NCBI GenBank assembly: GCA_944380605.1
Contig: CALWIA010000006.1
Span: 170,683-216,558 of the forward strand
DNA from: an uncultured Lachnospiraceae bacterium
Lineage (GTDB): Bacteria; Bacillota; Clostridia; Lachnospirales; Lachnospiraceae
Reading direction: 5' to 3'
DNA: 45,876 bases
Below, piece by piece: positions 33,995 to 45,417 of the stretch (position 1 is the first letter of the stretch; each line of letters begins with the position of its first letter). The notes under the pieces are model-generated. The model had not been told where the DNA came from. It did not search any database and saw only the letters and a list, made by a program, of their open reading frames with translations. The position numbers and the translations under genes are program-made.

Positions 33995-35500
33995 TTAATC
34001 ATCCTTGCTGTTGATCAGCAGTTTCTTAACCGGTTTGAACAGAGTCGCCGCCACCAGAAGCAGCGCCAGCCACAGAATCGTGCCGGAAAGCGGCCGTGTC
34101 ATCATCTTCCAGACGCTGCCCTCGCATATGATCATGCCCTGGGTCAGGCCCGTTTCAATGGTGGACCCCAGCACAATGCCCACCGCCAGCGGCGCCATGG
34201 AATATCCGTATTTGGCCACAAAGTAGGCAAACACGCCCAGAATCAGCAGCACCACCATATCGGTCACGCTGTTGTTGGTGGCGAAGGCGCCGGTCATGGT
34301 AATCACCATAACAATGGGCATCAGAATATTGGCCGGCGTCCGCAGCATGGACGCCCACACGCCTACAAAGGGCAGGTTGATAATCACCAGGAATACGTTT
34401 CCGATGTACATACTGGCGATCAGGCCCCAGAACACGTCGGGATGCTGGGTGATCAGCGTGGGGCCAGGGGTAATGCCGTGTACGATAAATCCGGTCAGCA
34501 GCATAGCCGCCGGCGGAGCAAAGGGCAGTCCCAAGGACAGAAGCGGGACCATGGCCGCGCTGCTGGCGGCATTGTTGGAAGATTCCGGACCCGCCACGCC
34601 TTCGATGGCGCCCTGTCCGAACTGCTCCGGATGCTTGGACAGCTTTTTCTCCACGGAATAGGAACTGAAGCTGGCCAGGGTTCCCGCCGGGCCGGGCATC
34701 AGGCCGATGAGAAAGCCGATCAGCGTGCCCCGCAGAATGGGTCCCACCGACCGCTTCATCTCATCCCGCGTGGGATACAGTTCCCGAAGGGTCACGTGGC
34801 CGATCTCTTTTTTCTCCTGAGGCTCCACCAGGGTGCCGAACAGGTCGTTGATGCCGAATACCGCCATGGCCACTACGCCGAATTCCAGTCCCCGCATCAG
34901 GCTAGGAATGCCGAAAGTCAGACGGGAAATACCGGAGACGCTGTCCACGCCTATGGTGCTGAGCATCAGCCCCACCAGCACCATGAGAAAACTCTTCAGG
35001 GCGTTCTTGCCGGTCAGGTTGGTTAACAGCACCAGGCCCAGCATGGCAATGGCGAAATATTCCGGCGGTCCGAATTTCAGAGCCGCGTCCGCCAGCACCG
35101 GCGCGAAAAACGTCAGGCCCACCAAGCCGATGGTGCCGGCGATAAAGGAACCGATGGCCGCTATGGACAGAGCCGCTCCCGCCCGGCCCTTTTTCGCCAT
35201 GGCGTTGCCGTCCAGACAGGTGATCACCGACGCGGCCTCGCCGGGCAGGTTTACCAAAATCGATGTGGTGGAGCCGCCGTACATGGCTCCGTAGTAGATG
35301 CCCGCGAACAGAATCGTCGCCGGCGTCGCATCCATGCCGTAGGTCAGCGGCAGCAAAAGGGCCATGGCGCCGGTGACGCCGATGCCCGGCAGCACGCCGG
35401 TCAGCGTACCCACCAGTACGCCGGCAATGCAGGCAAAAATATTTTCCAGGCTGAAGCAGACCGCAAAGCCGTCAAACAAAGCGCTGAATGTCTCTAACAT
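33995..35500 (-). CDS. tctA: Tripartite tricarboxylate transporter large membrane subunit
   Basis: A 501-residue integral membrane protein of about 12 helices. Family markers are GVLPGIGVTGAMALLLPLT, AGIYYGAMYGGSTTSILVN and GLMPGPAGTLASF. It carries a citrate-like di- or tricarboxylate using the ion gradient. AAGGGGGTGG is just upstream of the ATG. Confidence 0.95.
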   Translation of the reverse strand: MLETFSALFDGFAVCFSLENIFACIAGVLVGTLTGVLPGIGVTGAMALLLPLTYGMDATPATILFAGIYYGAMYGGSTTSILVNLPGEAASVITCLDGNAMAKKGRAGAALSIAAIGSFIAGTIGLVGLTFFAPVLADAALKFGPPEYFAIAMLGLVLLTNLTGKNALKSFLMVLVGLMLSTIGVDSVSGISRLTFGIPSLMRGLEFGVVAMAVFGINDLFGTLVEPQEKKEIGHVTLRELYPTRDEMKRSVGPILRGTLIGFLIGLMPGPAGTLASFSSYSVEKKLSKHPEQFGQGAIEGVAGPESSNNAASSAAMVPLLSLGLPFAPPAAMLLTGFIVHGITPGPTLITQHPDVFWGLIASMYIGNVFLVIINLPFVGVWASMLRTPANILMPIVMVITMTGAFATNNSVTDMVVLLILGVFAYFVAKYGYSMAPLAVGIVLGSTIETGLTQGMIICEGSVWKMMTRPLSGTILWLALLLVAATLFKPVKKLLINSKDD

Positions 35501-35512
35501 GTCGCCACCCCC

Positions 35513-35953
35513 TTAAAACAGCAGGCCCGCCGGAAGCGGCACTGCCAGAAATACCTTAAATACCAGAAAGAAGAATACGGAAGCGAGCACCGACACCGCC
35601 GCCGGTATCTTCCAGCCCTTTACTCTTCCGATCTTCATGGCCGCGTACAGAAGCGCCGCCGTACTGATCAGGTATCCCACCGGTTTAAAAATCAGTATGT
35701 ACACCACCATGCTCAGGACCAGAAGCCCCAGGCGCTTGTAGTCGCACCGCAGCTTTACGTTCTGCGCGTCTCCCTTTCCCATAAGGGAGCGGACCAGCAG
35801 ATAGCCGGATATGACAATGGCGCAGTACCCCACCAGCTGGGGCAGGAATCCCACCTTCGGGGCGGTGGGGCTTCCAAAGGAATAGCCTCTCGCGAAATAC
35901 GTATACAATATGCTGAGCAGAAACAATCCGCCGTTTACAAGTTTCTCTCCCAT
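35513..35953 (-). CDS. tctB: Tripartite tricarboxylate transporter small membrane subunit
   Basis: A 146-residue, four-helix TctB-family protein with the typical PKVGFLPQLVG segment after the first helix. It starts 18 bases after the 2H-phosphoesterase-like gene and is followed by tctA after 12 bases. Confidence 0.88.
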   Translation of the reverse strand: MGEKLVNGGLFLLSILYTYFARGYSFGSPTAPKVGFLPQLVGYCAIVISGYLLVRSLMGKGDAQNVKLRCDYKRLGLLVLSMVVYILIFKPVGYLISTAALLYAAMKIGRVKGWKIPAAVSVLASVFFFLVFKVFLAVPLPAGLLF

Positions 35954-35971
35954 TGCTGCAACCTCCTTTTA

Positions 35972-36643
35972 TCAGACCCTGGGAATCCGCTGCGATTCAA
36001 ACCGCAGCATGTCGTCATAAAACGCGATTCTGGGAGAGGACAGGAAAAATCCATCCTGATTCTTCAGACAGGCGTCCATCCGGCTGACCCGTCTCTCCTG
36101 CTCTCTGCAGCAGTCTCCCTCGGGAATCGTCCGCATATACGCCAGCGTAATATGATACGTGTACGTGTCGTGGCCGGGAAGCCAAAGTCCCAGCCGGGAA
36201 GCCACTTCGTCCCGGTACCGTCTGAGCCGGGTCTCCTCCTGCGGATCCCACGGCTCCAGGCAGATGCGCACGTCATGGTCGTCGATCCGCACATGGCTGA
36301 AGCGCATATGAATCCCTTCAGGAACCTCCACCGCCCCCGCCCGGCTGACAAAATAGTCGTCCACCTGTTCCATAGGCAGATCGGCCGGCAGGCCGGCAGG
36401 CCAGAAAGCCGCATCCCGTACATAGTCGTTCAGCCCCCGGATAATGGTCACATGATAGCTGTCCTCCGGGAGGAAAATGTAGCATCGGCCCAATTCCCCT
36501 TCCTCCAGAATCCCGCGCAGGCCGCGGATCACCGGATAAGCCGGGTTGTCCGGATTCACATCCGCAATCACCGTATTGCCCGGATACTTTTTTGGAGAGC
36601 CATCTTGGTTGAATTTAAGACCAATCTGGAGTCCATATTTCAT
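35972..36643 (-). CDS. 2H-phosphoesterase-like protein (DUF1868-like)
   Basis: A 223-residue soluble protein with two H-x-T motifs, YHVTII near residue 65 and YHITLAYM near 165, the pattern of the 2H phosphoesterase superfamily. The N-terminal NTVIADVN and the spacing resemble DUF1868 members. Such enzymes open cyclic phosphates of RNA or nucleotides, but the substrate here is unknown. ATG 36643 is chosen over an upstream ATG because a GGGGG ribosome site precedes it. It is the first gene of the transporter operon. Confidence 0.75.
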   Translation of the reverse strand: MKYGLQIGLKFNQDGSPKKYPGNTVIADVNPDNPAYPVIRGLRGILEEGELGRCYIFLPEDSYHVTIIRGLNDYVRDAAFWPAGLPADLPMEQVDDYFVSRAGAVEVPEGIHMRFSHVRIDDHDVRICLEPWDPQEETRLRRYRDEVASRLGLWLPGHDTYTYHITLAYMRTIPEGDCCREQERRVSRMDACLKNQDGFFLSSPRIAFYDDMLRFESQRIPRV

Positions 36644-36689
36644 CTGTTCTGCATCCCCCTTTCCCTCTGTGTGCATTCCCTTTGTCTTC

Positions 36690-36718
36690 AGTATATCTCA
36701 TGTTTTAGAACGTGTCAA
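36690..36718 (-). promoter_or_regulatory. Promoter of the 2H-tctBAC operon
   Basis: Minus strand perfect -35 TTGACA (36718-36713), 17 bases, -10 TATACT (36695-36690). The -35 is part of an 11-base inverted repeat shared with the regulator side of the intergenic region. Confidence 0.7.
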
Positions 36719-36797
36719 TCAATTATCTATTATATATATTTATATCTTTGCACGTATTGATTTTCTATTTTTAACTTAATTTTATCTTGACACGTTC
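36708..36797. repeat. Inverted 11-bp repeats, candidate operator pair
   Basis: GAACGTGTCAA (36708-36718) and its exact reverse complement TTGACACGTTC (36787-36797), separated by 68 bp of very AT-rich DNA. One copy overlaps the -35 of the tct operon and the other lies five bases upstream of the regulator's -35. Confidence 0.6.
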
Positions 36798-36801
36798 ATA
36801 C

Positions 36802-36830
36802 TTGCATTTTTTCTTCACGTTTTATATAAT
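36802..36830 (+). promoter_or_regulatory. Promoter of the LacI-type regulator
   Basis: TTGCAT (36802-36807), 17 bases, perfect TATAAT (36825-36830). AAAGGAGG and ATG 36870 follow. Confidence 0.7.
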
Positions 36831-36869
36831 AATAAAAATAAGAAGCTGTTCGTAAAAGGAGGAAACCGT

Positions 36870-39047
36870 ATGCCCACCATCAAAGATATCGCGCTGGCTG
36901 CCGGCGTCTCCCACGCCACCGTGTCCAACGTGCTGAACAAAAAAGGGAATGTCAGCAGTGAGAAGATCCGGCTGGTGGAGGAAACGGCCCGGGCCCTGGG
37001 CTACCGCATCGACGAACAGGCCAGCCTGCTGCGGCGCGGCACCACCCGCACCGTCGCCGTTATCCTTCCGGATATCCGCAGCGCCCGGTACTGCGATCTG
37101 TACGTCGGCATTCTGCGGAAACTGGAGCAGTGCGGCTACTCCGCCAGACTCTTTCTTACAGAAGACGATCCCCGCCGGGAGCGCCATGCCGTCAGCAGCG
37201 CCATCGCCGCCAAAGCCTGCGGCATTCTGGCCGTTACCTGTCTGGACCACAGCGAGACCTGCTATCTGGTGCCCAGCCTAGAGACCATTCCGGCCCTGTT
37301 TCTGGAGCGCCGGCCCCAGACCGATTCCGGATTCTGCTTCTACTTTGACCATGAACAGGGCGGGCAGATTCTGGCGGAAAAAGCCAGAAAAGACGGCCAT
37401 GTTTCTCCACGGGTCTTTGTAGGGAACCTGGATTACCCATCCAACCGCCGCTTTTTAAAAGGCGTCCGGCAGGAATTTCCGGACCTTCCCGATTCCCGGG
37501 TTGTAGAGCTGAAGTATGAAGCCTGCGCCGAAGAGGCCTATCAGGCTATGGGGCTGGAGGATTTTGACTGCTGCATCACCATTCACGAAGAATTTTCCCA
37601 TCAGCTGTACCACATCCGTCGGTTTTTCGGCCGGGACCGGCAGGTATCTTTTTATACGCTGTCTTCGCTGCGCACCACCCAGGACAGCCGTTTTCACTGC
37701 CTTGCTCTCAACTATTCCCGGATGGGCGGCGCGGCGGCCCAGGCTCTGGTGGATTCCATCGAGTCCGGCGCCGGGCTGGAGTCCCGTGCCTTTGAGGCTT
37801 CGCTGTACTATCCGCTGCACCCCGCCGTTTCCGTATCCGGGCAGCAGCCGCTGCGGGTGCTGTCCCTGACCTCGCCTACGGCGGCGGCGCTTTCCTGTAT
37901 GCTTCCGGAATTTCAGAGCCAGACCGGCATCCGGGTCCAGCTGGACACCCAGCCGCTGTCCACCATATACGACTATATCGAATCCGGCAATTCCCTGCAC
38001 TACGATGTGCTGCGCATGGACGTATCCAGCTTTGACTACAAGGCGCCCCGCACCTTTGTGCCTCTCACCGACATCGACCCTCAGGCAGGCCGCCACTTTC
38101 AACGGTTTCTTTCCGGCCTGGAAGACAACTACGGCCTGGTGGACGGCACGTTGTACGCCCTGCCCTTTGATATCAGCAGCCTGATGCTGTTTTACCGGAA
38201 AGACCTGTTTGAAAACGCCATGCAGTCCCGCAGCTATTTCGAGGCCACCCGCCAGAACTTAAAAGTTCCGGAGACCTTCCAGGAATTCAACCAGATCGCC
38301 CGGTTTTTTACCCGGAAATTCCGGCCGGATTCTCCTACGCCCTACGGAACCAGCATTTCTTTGAGCAATCCTACTTCCGCGGCGGCCGAATATCTGATCC
38401 GGCTTTTGAGCATGGGCGGCGACCGGTATGACGAAACTGGCCTGCTGCACATCTCTTCCGACACTGCCCGGGAGGCGCTGGCCGTCTACCTGGAAAGCGC
38501 GGAGTTTTCCGCCCCCTCCCTGGTATACAGCTGGGGCCAGGTAGCCGACAGTTTTTCCTCCGGACAGCAGGCCATGGCCATCCTGTTCGCCAACCACGCC
38601 TCCGGCATCGTCCGCTCCGGCGGGCTTCTGTCCTCCGGACAGGTGGGATTCGCTCCGGTGCCCGGTTCCCGGCCTCTGCTGGGCGGCGGCCTTCTGGGCA
38701 TCTGCGCCGATTCCGGGCGCAAGGAAGACGCCTACCGGTTCATCCAGTGGGCCACCGGCGACGAAATCGCTTCCCGCCTGATGATCATGGGCGGCATTTC
38801 CCCCTGCCGCTCCGCCTACGAACACGCGGAAACCCTGAACGGATATCCCTGGCTGACGGATTTTGAAAAAAACCTGAATCTGGGGTGCCGCAAATCCATC
38901 CTGACCAACTGCGGCCTGCACCCGGATATCCACAAATTTGAAACGGCTCTTGGAAAACTGATTATTGACGCGGCTGCCGGGAAGCGGCAGCTGGATGAGA
39001 CCATCTGGCGTGCCCAGATGATGATTGAGGAACTGGACCATGCATGA
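36870..39047 (+). CDS. Three-domain regulator: LacI DNA-binding, type-I and type-II periplasmic-binding folds
   Basis: A 725-residue cytoplasmic protein, twice the usual LacI length. Residues 1-55 are a LacI helix-turn-helix and hinge (TIKDIALAAGVSHATVSNVL). Residues about 60-330 are a PBP1-type sensor (TVAVILPDI start, YSRMGGAAAQALVDSI end). Residues about 335-720 resemble ABC sugar-binding proteins of the SBP_bac_1 type: LRVLSLTSPTAA, YALPFDISSLMLFYRKDLFE, a GQQAMAILFANHASG region and RFIQWATGDE. There is no signal peptide or membrane segment, so the second binding domain acts inside the cell. It faces the tct operon across inverted repeats and probably controls it, perhaps sensing two ligands. 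The following gene overlaps by eight bases. Confidence 0.85.
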   Translation: MPTIKDIALAAGVSHATVSNVLNKKGNVSSEKIRLVEETARALGYRIDEQASLLRRGTTRTVAVILPDIRSARYCDLYVGILRKLEQCGYSARLFLTEDDPRRERHAVSSAIAAKACGILAVTCLDHSETCYLVPSLETIPALFLERRPQTDSGFCFYFDHEQGGQILAEKARKDGHVSPRVFVGNLDYPSNRRFLKGVRQEFPDLPDSRVVELKYEACAEEAYQAMGLEDFDCCITIHEEFSHQLYHIRRFFGRDRQVSFYTLSSLRTTQDSRFHCLALNYSRMGGAAAQALVDSIESGAGLESRAFEASLYYPLHPAVSVSGQQPLRVLSLTSPTAAALSCMLPEFQSQTGIRVQLDTQPLSTIYDYIESGNSLHYDVLRMDVSSFDYKAPRTFVPLTDIDPQAGRHFQRFLSGLEDNYGLVDGTLYALPFDISSLMLFYRKDLFENAMQSRSYFEATRQNLKVPETFQEFNQIARFFTRKFRPDSPTPYGTSISLSNPTSAAAEYLIRLLSMGGDRYDETGLLHISSDTAREALAVYLESAEFSAPSLVYSWGQVADSFSSGQQAMAILFANHASGIVRSGGLLSSGQVGFAPVPGSRPLLGGGLLGICADSGRKEDAYRFIQWATGDEIASRLMIMGGISPCRSAYEHAETLNGYPWLTDFEKNLNLGCRKSILTNCGLHPDIHKFETALGKLIIDAAAGKRQLDETIWRAQMMIEELDHA

Positions 39048-39567
39048 ACAACGACTCTTATTTGAAGCCAGAACGGCTTATGACGCCGGCGCCTACCGGG
39101 CGCTGGTACAGATGATGCTGCGGAAGCTGCGGCGCTGGCCGCGGCTGGCGGTGATGACCCTGGGATTCGGAACCCTGGCGCTGGCCGGATACCGGCTCTT
39201 TTCCGGTTCGTCCTTCGACCTGCTCTGCATCCTGTTTCTGCTTTTCGGAAATGCCCTGATTCTCTTTTCCGTTTTCGCGGAATACTTTCTGGTACAGATG
39301 CTGCTGGCAGAGACCGGCAAGTCCGCGCCCATGGTCAACTGCTACCGGTTCCGGGACGACTGCCTGGAAGTCCGGTCCGGCAATGCCGCCCCGGAATCCA
39401 TTCCCTATTCCCGGATCACCCGGATCCTGGAATACGGACACTATCTGTTCCTGTTTGTAGACGGCCGGACGTCCTACATCCTGGATCCCCGTTCCCTGGT
39501 CCGGGGATCGGAAGCGGCTCTGCGGACCTTTCTCAACGAAAAACTGCAGGAGAACCTGCGGCGCTGA
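39040..39567 (+). CDS. YcxB-like membrane protein
   Basis: A 175-residue protein with two central hydrophobic helices (about 38-80) and a C-terminal PH-like strand region, VNCYRFRDDCLEVRSG to YLFLFVDGRTSYILDPR, as in YcxB-like proteins. ATG 39040 is chosen because GAGGA (39026-39030) is nine bases upstream. It overlaps the regulator stop by eight bases and so is coupled to it. No function is known. Confidence 0.75.
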   Translation: MHEQRLLFEARTAYDAGAYRALVQMMLRKLRRWPRLAVMTLGFGTLALAGYRLFSGSSFDLLCILFLLFGNALILFSVFAEYFLVQMLLAETGKSAPMVNCYRFRDDCLEVRSGNAAPESIPYSRITRILEYGHYLFLFVDGRTSYILDPRSLVRGSEAALRTFLNEKLQENLRR

Positions 39568-39600
39568 TACGCCGCGGATTCCCCTGCAGTTTCTTTTTGT
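39541..39600. terminator. Terminator after the YcxB-like gene
   Basis: AAACTGCAGG (39541-39550) pairs with CCTGCAGTTT (39583-39592) and an inner GCGGCG/CGCCGC hairpin (39558-39575) covers the stop codon. A T-rich run follows. It lies between convergent genes. Confidence 0.7.
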
Positions 39601-39620
39601 ATCTGCGGATCTTCCCGTTT

Positions 39621-40784
39621 TTACTTAAACAGCCCTCTCTTCTTGTGGCCGCCTTCTTCTTTGCTGATCTTGCCGGTCATCAGTTCATCGAACCGCTGCA
39701 GCGCCTGCCGCTGCTCTTCGTTCATCCGCTCCGGCACCTGCACCACCAGCGTCACGTAATGATCGCCCCGGATGCTGCGGTTGCGCAGCGACGGCACGCC
39801 TTTTCCTTTCAGGCGCACCCGGGTATCGGTCTGGGTTCCCGGTTTGACCTCGTACTCCACCTGACCGTCCACGGTCTTGATGATAATGGGGCCGCCCAGC
39901 GCCGCTCTAGCGAAGGAAATCGGCACCGTAGAATAGATGTTGATGTCCTTGCGGATAAACACCGGATGTTTGGACACCACAGCCGTCACCAGCAAGTCTC
40001 CCCGCTCGCCGCCGTTGACGCCCGGCTCGCCGGCTCCCGCCATCCGCACGCTCTGTCCGTCGTCGATACCGGCAGGAATGGTCACTTTCAGACGCTTCCG
40101 TCTGGTGATGTATCCGGTGCCCCGGCAGTCGGGACACTTCTCCCGGATGATCTGACCGGTGCCGCCGCAGTCCGGGCAGGTCTGCACGTTCTGCACCGTG
40201 CCGAACATGGTCTGCTGTGTATACATAATCTTGCCTTTGCCGTTGCACTTCGGGCAGGTCTCCTTGGAGGTGCCGGCCTTGGCTCCGGTGCCGTGGCAGG
40301 AAGAACATTCTTCTTTATAGTTGATCTCGATCTCTTTTTCGCAGCCGAAAATCGCTTCTTCAAACGTCAGGCGGACCGTAGTCTGCACATTGGCGCCCCG
40401 CATGGGACCCTGGTAGCGGGAACCGCCCCGGGACGCGCGGCTTCCGAAAATATCTCCGAAAATATCCCCGAAGATATCGCCCATATCCGCGCCGTCAAAT
40501 CCGCCGAAGCCTCCGAATCCGCCGAACCCTCCGGGGCCTGCCCCGGCGCCGCCGTCAAAGGCCGCGTGGCCGAACTGGTCGTACTGTTTTCTCTTTTCCG
40601 GATCGCTTAATACGCTGTATGCCTCCGACGCTTCCTTGAACTTGCGTTCCGCTTCCGCGTCGCCCGGGTTGGCGTCCGGATGATATTTTTTTGCAAGAGC
40701 CCGGTAGGCTTTCTTAATGGCGGCCTCATCTGCCGTCTTGGGAACGCCCAGGACTTCATAATAATCTCTTTTGCTCTCTGCCAT
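39621..40784 (-). CDS. dnaJ: Chaperone DnaJ
   Basis: A 387-residue class-I J-protein. The J domain with HPD is at residues about 5-70, then a Gly/Phe-rich stretch, then four zinc repeats ([32 protein letters not shown]) and the substrate-binding C-terminal part. It stimulates the DnaK ATPase. ATG 40784 follows an AAGG site; a hairpin lies in the 173-base gap after dnaK. Confidence 0.96.
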   Translation of the reverse strand: MAESKRDYYEVLGVPKTADEAAIKKAYRALAKKYHPDANPGDAEAERKFKEASEAYSVLSDPEKRKQYDQFGHAAFDGGAGAGPGGFGGFGGFGGFDGADMGDIFGDIFGDIFGSRASRGGSRYQGPMRGANVQTTVRLTFEEAIFGCEKEIEINYKEECSSCHGTGAKAGTSKETCPKCNGKGKIMYTQQTMFGTVQNVQTCPDCGGTGQIIREKCPDCRGTGYITRRKRLKVTIPAGIDDGQSVRMAGAGEPGVNGGERGDLLVTAVVSKHPVFIRKDINIYSTVPISFARAALGGPIIIKTVDGQVEYEVKPGTQTDTRVRLKGKGVPSLRNRSIRGDHYVTLVVQVPERMNEEQRQALQRFDELMTGKISKEEGGHKKRGLFK

Positions 40785-40863
40785 GTTTGGTCTGCCTTTC
40801 CACAATACTGTTTCTCAAACATGCGCCGTCTTTCCGCCGGATCTCCGGCATACAGCACATTTG

Positions 40864-40924
40864 GCAGTCTCCTGCCGGATTCTGAACACTATGGATACCT
40901 GTCAGGTCCGGCAGAAGGCTGCCT
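40864..40924. other. Hairpin in the dnaK-dnaJ gap
   Basis: CTGCCGGA (40873-40880) pairs with TCCGGCAG (40908-40915), enclosed by GGCAG (40864-40868) with CTGCC (40920-40924). No T-tract is seen, so it may be an mRNA processing or stability element that sets the DnaK to DnaJ ratio. Confidence 0.45.
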
Positions 40925-40957
40925 GTCTATGCCTCCGCTGCCGCGGAGGAAGCCGTA

Positions 40958-43508
<2,551 letters not shown>

Positions 43509-43516
43509 GGTTTCCT

Positions 43517-44554
43517 CTACCTTTCGTCGTTTTTAAAGGTCGCGTCCAGCTGGGTCATCAGGTTTCTCAGGGTCTTTAACACCTTGCGGTAATCCATACG
43601 CTTGGGACCGATGATTCCTATGGTTCCCCGTATGCCGTCGCCCAGATCGTAATTGGCCGTTACTACGCTGCAATCGGCCATGCCCTTTACCGGCGACTCG
43701 TCGCCGATGTACACCTGAATTCCGTTTTCGTTTTCATTTTCATTGACCGCGTCCACCAGCTCCTGAAGGTTCTCCGTATGTTCCAGCGTGCTGAGCAGCT
43801 GGCTGGCCTTCTGGTTGTCGCTGAGCTCCGGGTACTTGAAAATGTTGGTGGCGCCGCTGGTGTAAATCTGCAGGTCCTCTTCGTCCACCTTGATGGCGTC
43901 CGCCACCTCGTTCAGCACCAGATCCACCACCTGGCTGTGGGGGCCTGCCTGCTCCTTCATCCGGCTGATGACACCCAGGCTGATCTCTTCAATGGTCAAA
44001 CCGTTTAGGCTGCTGTTCAGCAGGATATTCAGATTCAGCAGTTCCTCGTCGCTGATCTCTTCCTGTATGTTCACAATGGAATTCTTGATCAGGTTGCCTT
44101 CCACCACTGTCACAATCAGCAGCTTATGGACGTCCACCTTGGACAGCTGAATGAACTTCAGCTTGTTGCGGTGGTACTGGGGGCCGCTGATCAGCGCCGC
44201 GTAGTTGGTATCCTTGGCCAGGAGTTTGGCCAGCTGCTTCAGCACCAGCTCCAGCCGGTCCACCCGCTGGATCATCAGTTCCTGAATCTCCGTCACCTCG
44301 CTGTCCTTCTCCTGCAGGATCTGGTCCACGTAGAACCGGTATCCCTTGTCGGAAGGAATCCTGCCGGCGGATGTATGAGGCTGAATGATATACCCCATCT
44401 CCTCCAGGTCAGACATCTCGTTGCGGATGGTAGCGGAACTCCACTTGGAATCGATGTACTTCGATATGGTTCTGGAACCTACGGGTTCACCGGTATCCAT
44501 GTAGTTCTTGATAATCGCTTTTAAAATGGTAACTTTGCGCTCATCCAGTTCCAT
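43517..44554 (-). CDS. hrcA: Heat-inducible transcription repressor HrcA
   Basis: A 345-residue repressor. The N-terminal winged helix has GEPVGSRTISKYI and SSATIRNEMSDLEEMGYI; the C-terminal part includes GPKRMDYRKVLKTLRNL. It binds the CIRCE element just upstream and is folded by GroEL. ATG 44554 is chosen because AAAGGA is eight bases upstream; ATG 44563 directly abuts that site. Confidence 0.96.
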   Translation of the reverse strand: MELDERKVTILKAIIKNYMDTGEPVGSRTISKYIDSKWSSATIRNEMSDLEEMGYIIQPHTSAGRIPSDKGYRFYVDQILQEKDSEVTEIQELMIQRVDRLELVLKQLAKLLAKDTNYAALISGPQYHRNKLKFIQLSKVDVHKLLIVTVVEGNLIKNSIVNIQEEISDEELLNLNILLNSSLNGLTIEEISLGVISRMKEQAGPHSQVVDLVLNEVADAIKVDEEDLQIYTSGATNIFKYPELSDNQKASQLLSTLEHTENLQELVDAVNENENENGIQVYIGDESPVKGMADCSVVTANYDLGDGIRGTIGIIGPKRMDYRKVLKTLRNLMTQLDATFKNDER

Positions 44555-44579
44555 CCCGCCCATCCTTTCTCTCTAGTTG

Positions 44580-44606
44580 TTAGCACTCAATGATGTCGAG
44601 TGCTAA
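44580..44606. promoter_or_regulatory. CIRCE operator
   Basis: Perfect TTAGCACTC-N9-GAGTGCTAA, the HrcA binding site, 25 bases upstream of hrcA and downstream of the promoter -10. This shows autoregulation of the operon. Confidence 0.97.
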
Positions 44607-44619
44607 TTCCTATGCTCCT

Positions 44620-44648
44620 AATATAGACCTTTGCTCTGCGTTTGTCAA
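44620..44648 (-). promoter_or_regulatory. Vegetative promoter of the hrcA operon
   Basis: Minus strand perfect -35 TTGACA (44648-44643), 17 bases, -10 TATATT (44625-44620). The CIRCE element starts 13 bases downstream of the -10. Confidence 0.8.
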
Positions 44649-44690
44649 TAGTTTTTTTCTAAAAGTGACGGGGGATTTTCCCGATTTTTC

Positions 44691-44718
44691 TTGACATTTA
44701 ACAATATTGTAATATAAT
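44691..44718 (+). promoter_or_regulatory. Promoter of the 3D-domain gene
   Basis: Perfect TTGACA (44691-44696), 16 bases, perfect TATAAT (44713-44718). The spacer holds a 10-bp palindrome ACAATATTGT (44701-44710) that could be an operator. Confidence 0.75.
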
Positions 44719-44791
44719 TGTAACCAAGCTATAACGTTTTGCCGAACCCAAACCAGAGGATGGATTTACGATTTTTACAGTGAGGTACTCC

Positions 44792-45340
44792 ATGAACATA
44801 CGGTCAGCAAAAAAGATGTTGTTAATTGCCGCTTTTTCGGTTTTTGGAACCGCGGCGGCGGCTTTTTCCGCGGCGGCTTCTGAAACGGACCCGCTTTCCG
44901 AAGAAGCGCGGATCGCGGCCGGCCCGGCTTTCGCGCCTGCGCAGCCGGCAGAGACAGAGGCGGTCCCGGAGACGGAGGCGGAGATCGGACCGGGCGTGAC
45001 GCCCCTTTCCGAGGCGGATACCCCGGACGTTTTAGAAGAATCCGACCTGATTTCTCTCGGCACGTTTACCACCACCGGCTACTGCAACTGCGAGAAGTGC
45101 TCCGGCGGCCACAACCTGACCTACAGCGGTACGGTTCCCCAGGCGGATCACACCATTTCCGCGGATCTGGACCGGCTTCCGCTGAATACCCGGGTTATGA
45201 TCAACGGCATTGTCTATACGGTGGAGGATATGGGCAGCGGCGTAGACGGCAATAAGATCGACGTTTACTACGCCACCCACGAAGAAGCGCTGGCACACGG
45301 CCTGCAGCAGGCAGAAGTTTTTCTGGTCAGCGAAGGATAA
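44792..45340 (+). CDS. Secreted 3D-domain protein
   Basis: A 182-residue exported protein. Residues 1-30 are a signal peptide; an acidic Ala/Pro/Glu linker follows to about residue 80. The C-terminal 95 residues are a 3D (Asp-Asp-Asp) double-psi-barrel domain: TTGYCNCEKCSGG, ISADLDRLPLNTRVMI, VEDMGSGVDGNKIDVYY. Such domains occur in wall lytic enzymes of the MltA/YocH/Rpf type. ATG 44792 is supported by GAGG six bases upstream. It likely acts in peptidoglycan remodelling. Confidence 0.88.
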   Translation: MNIRSAKKMLLIAAFSVFGTAAAAFSAAASETDPLSEEARIAAGPAFAPAQPAETEAVPETEAEIGPGVTPLSEADTPDVLEESDLISLGTFTTTGYCNCEKCSGGHNLTYSGTVPQADHTISADLDRLPLNTRVMINGIVYTVEDMGSGVDGNKIDVYYATHEEALAHGLQQAEVFLVSEG

Positions 45341-45362
45341 AGCAGGATTGTGTTTGTAATAG

Positions 45363-45417
45363 GAAAGCCCCCCGGCGGATCTTGTTTTGCAGGATCTGCC
45401 GGGGGGCTTTCGTTTTT
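45363..45417 (+). terminator. Terminator of the 3D-domain gene
   Basis: GC-rich 19-base arms, 45363-45381 with 45393-45411, with one mismatch, followed by GTTTTT. It abuts the stop of the converging ABC gene. Confidence 0.88.
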
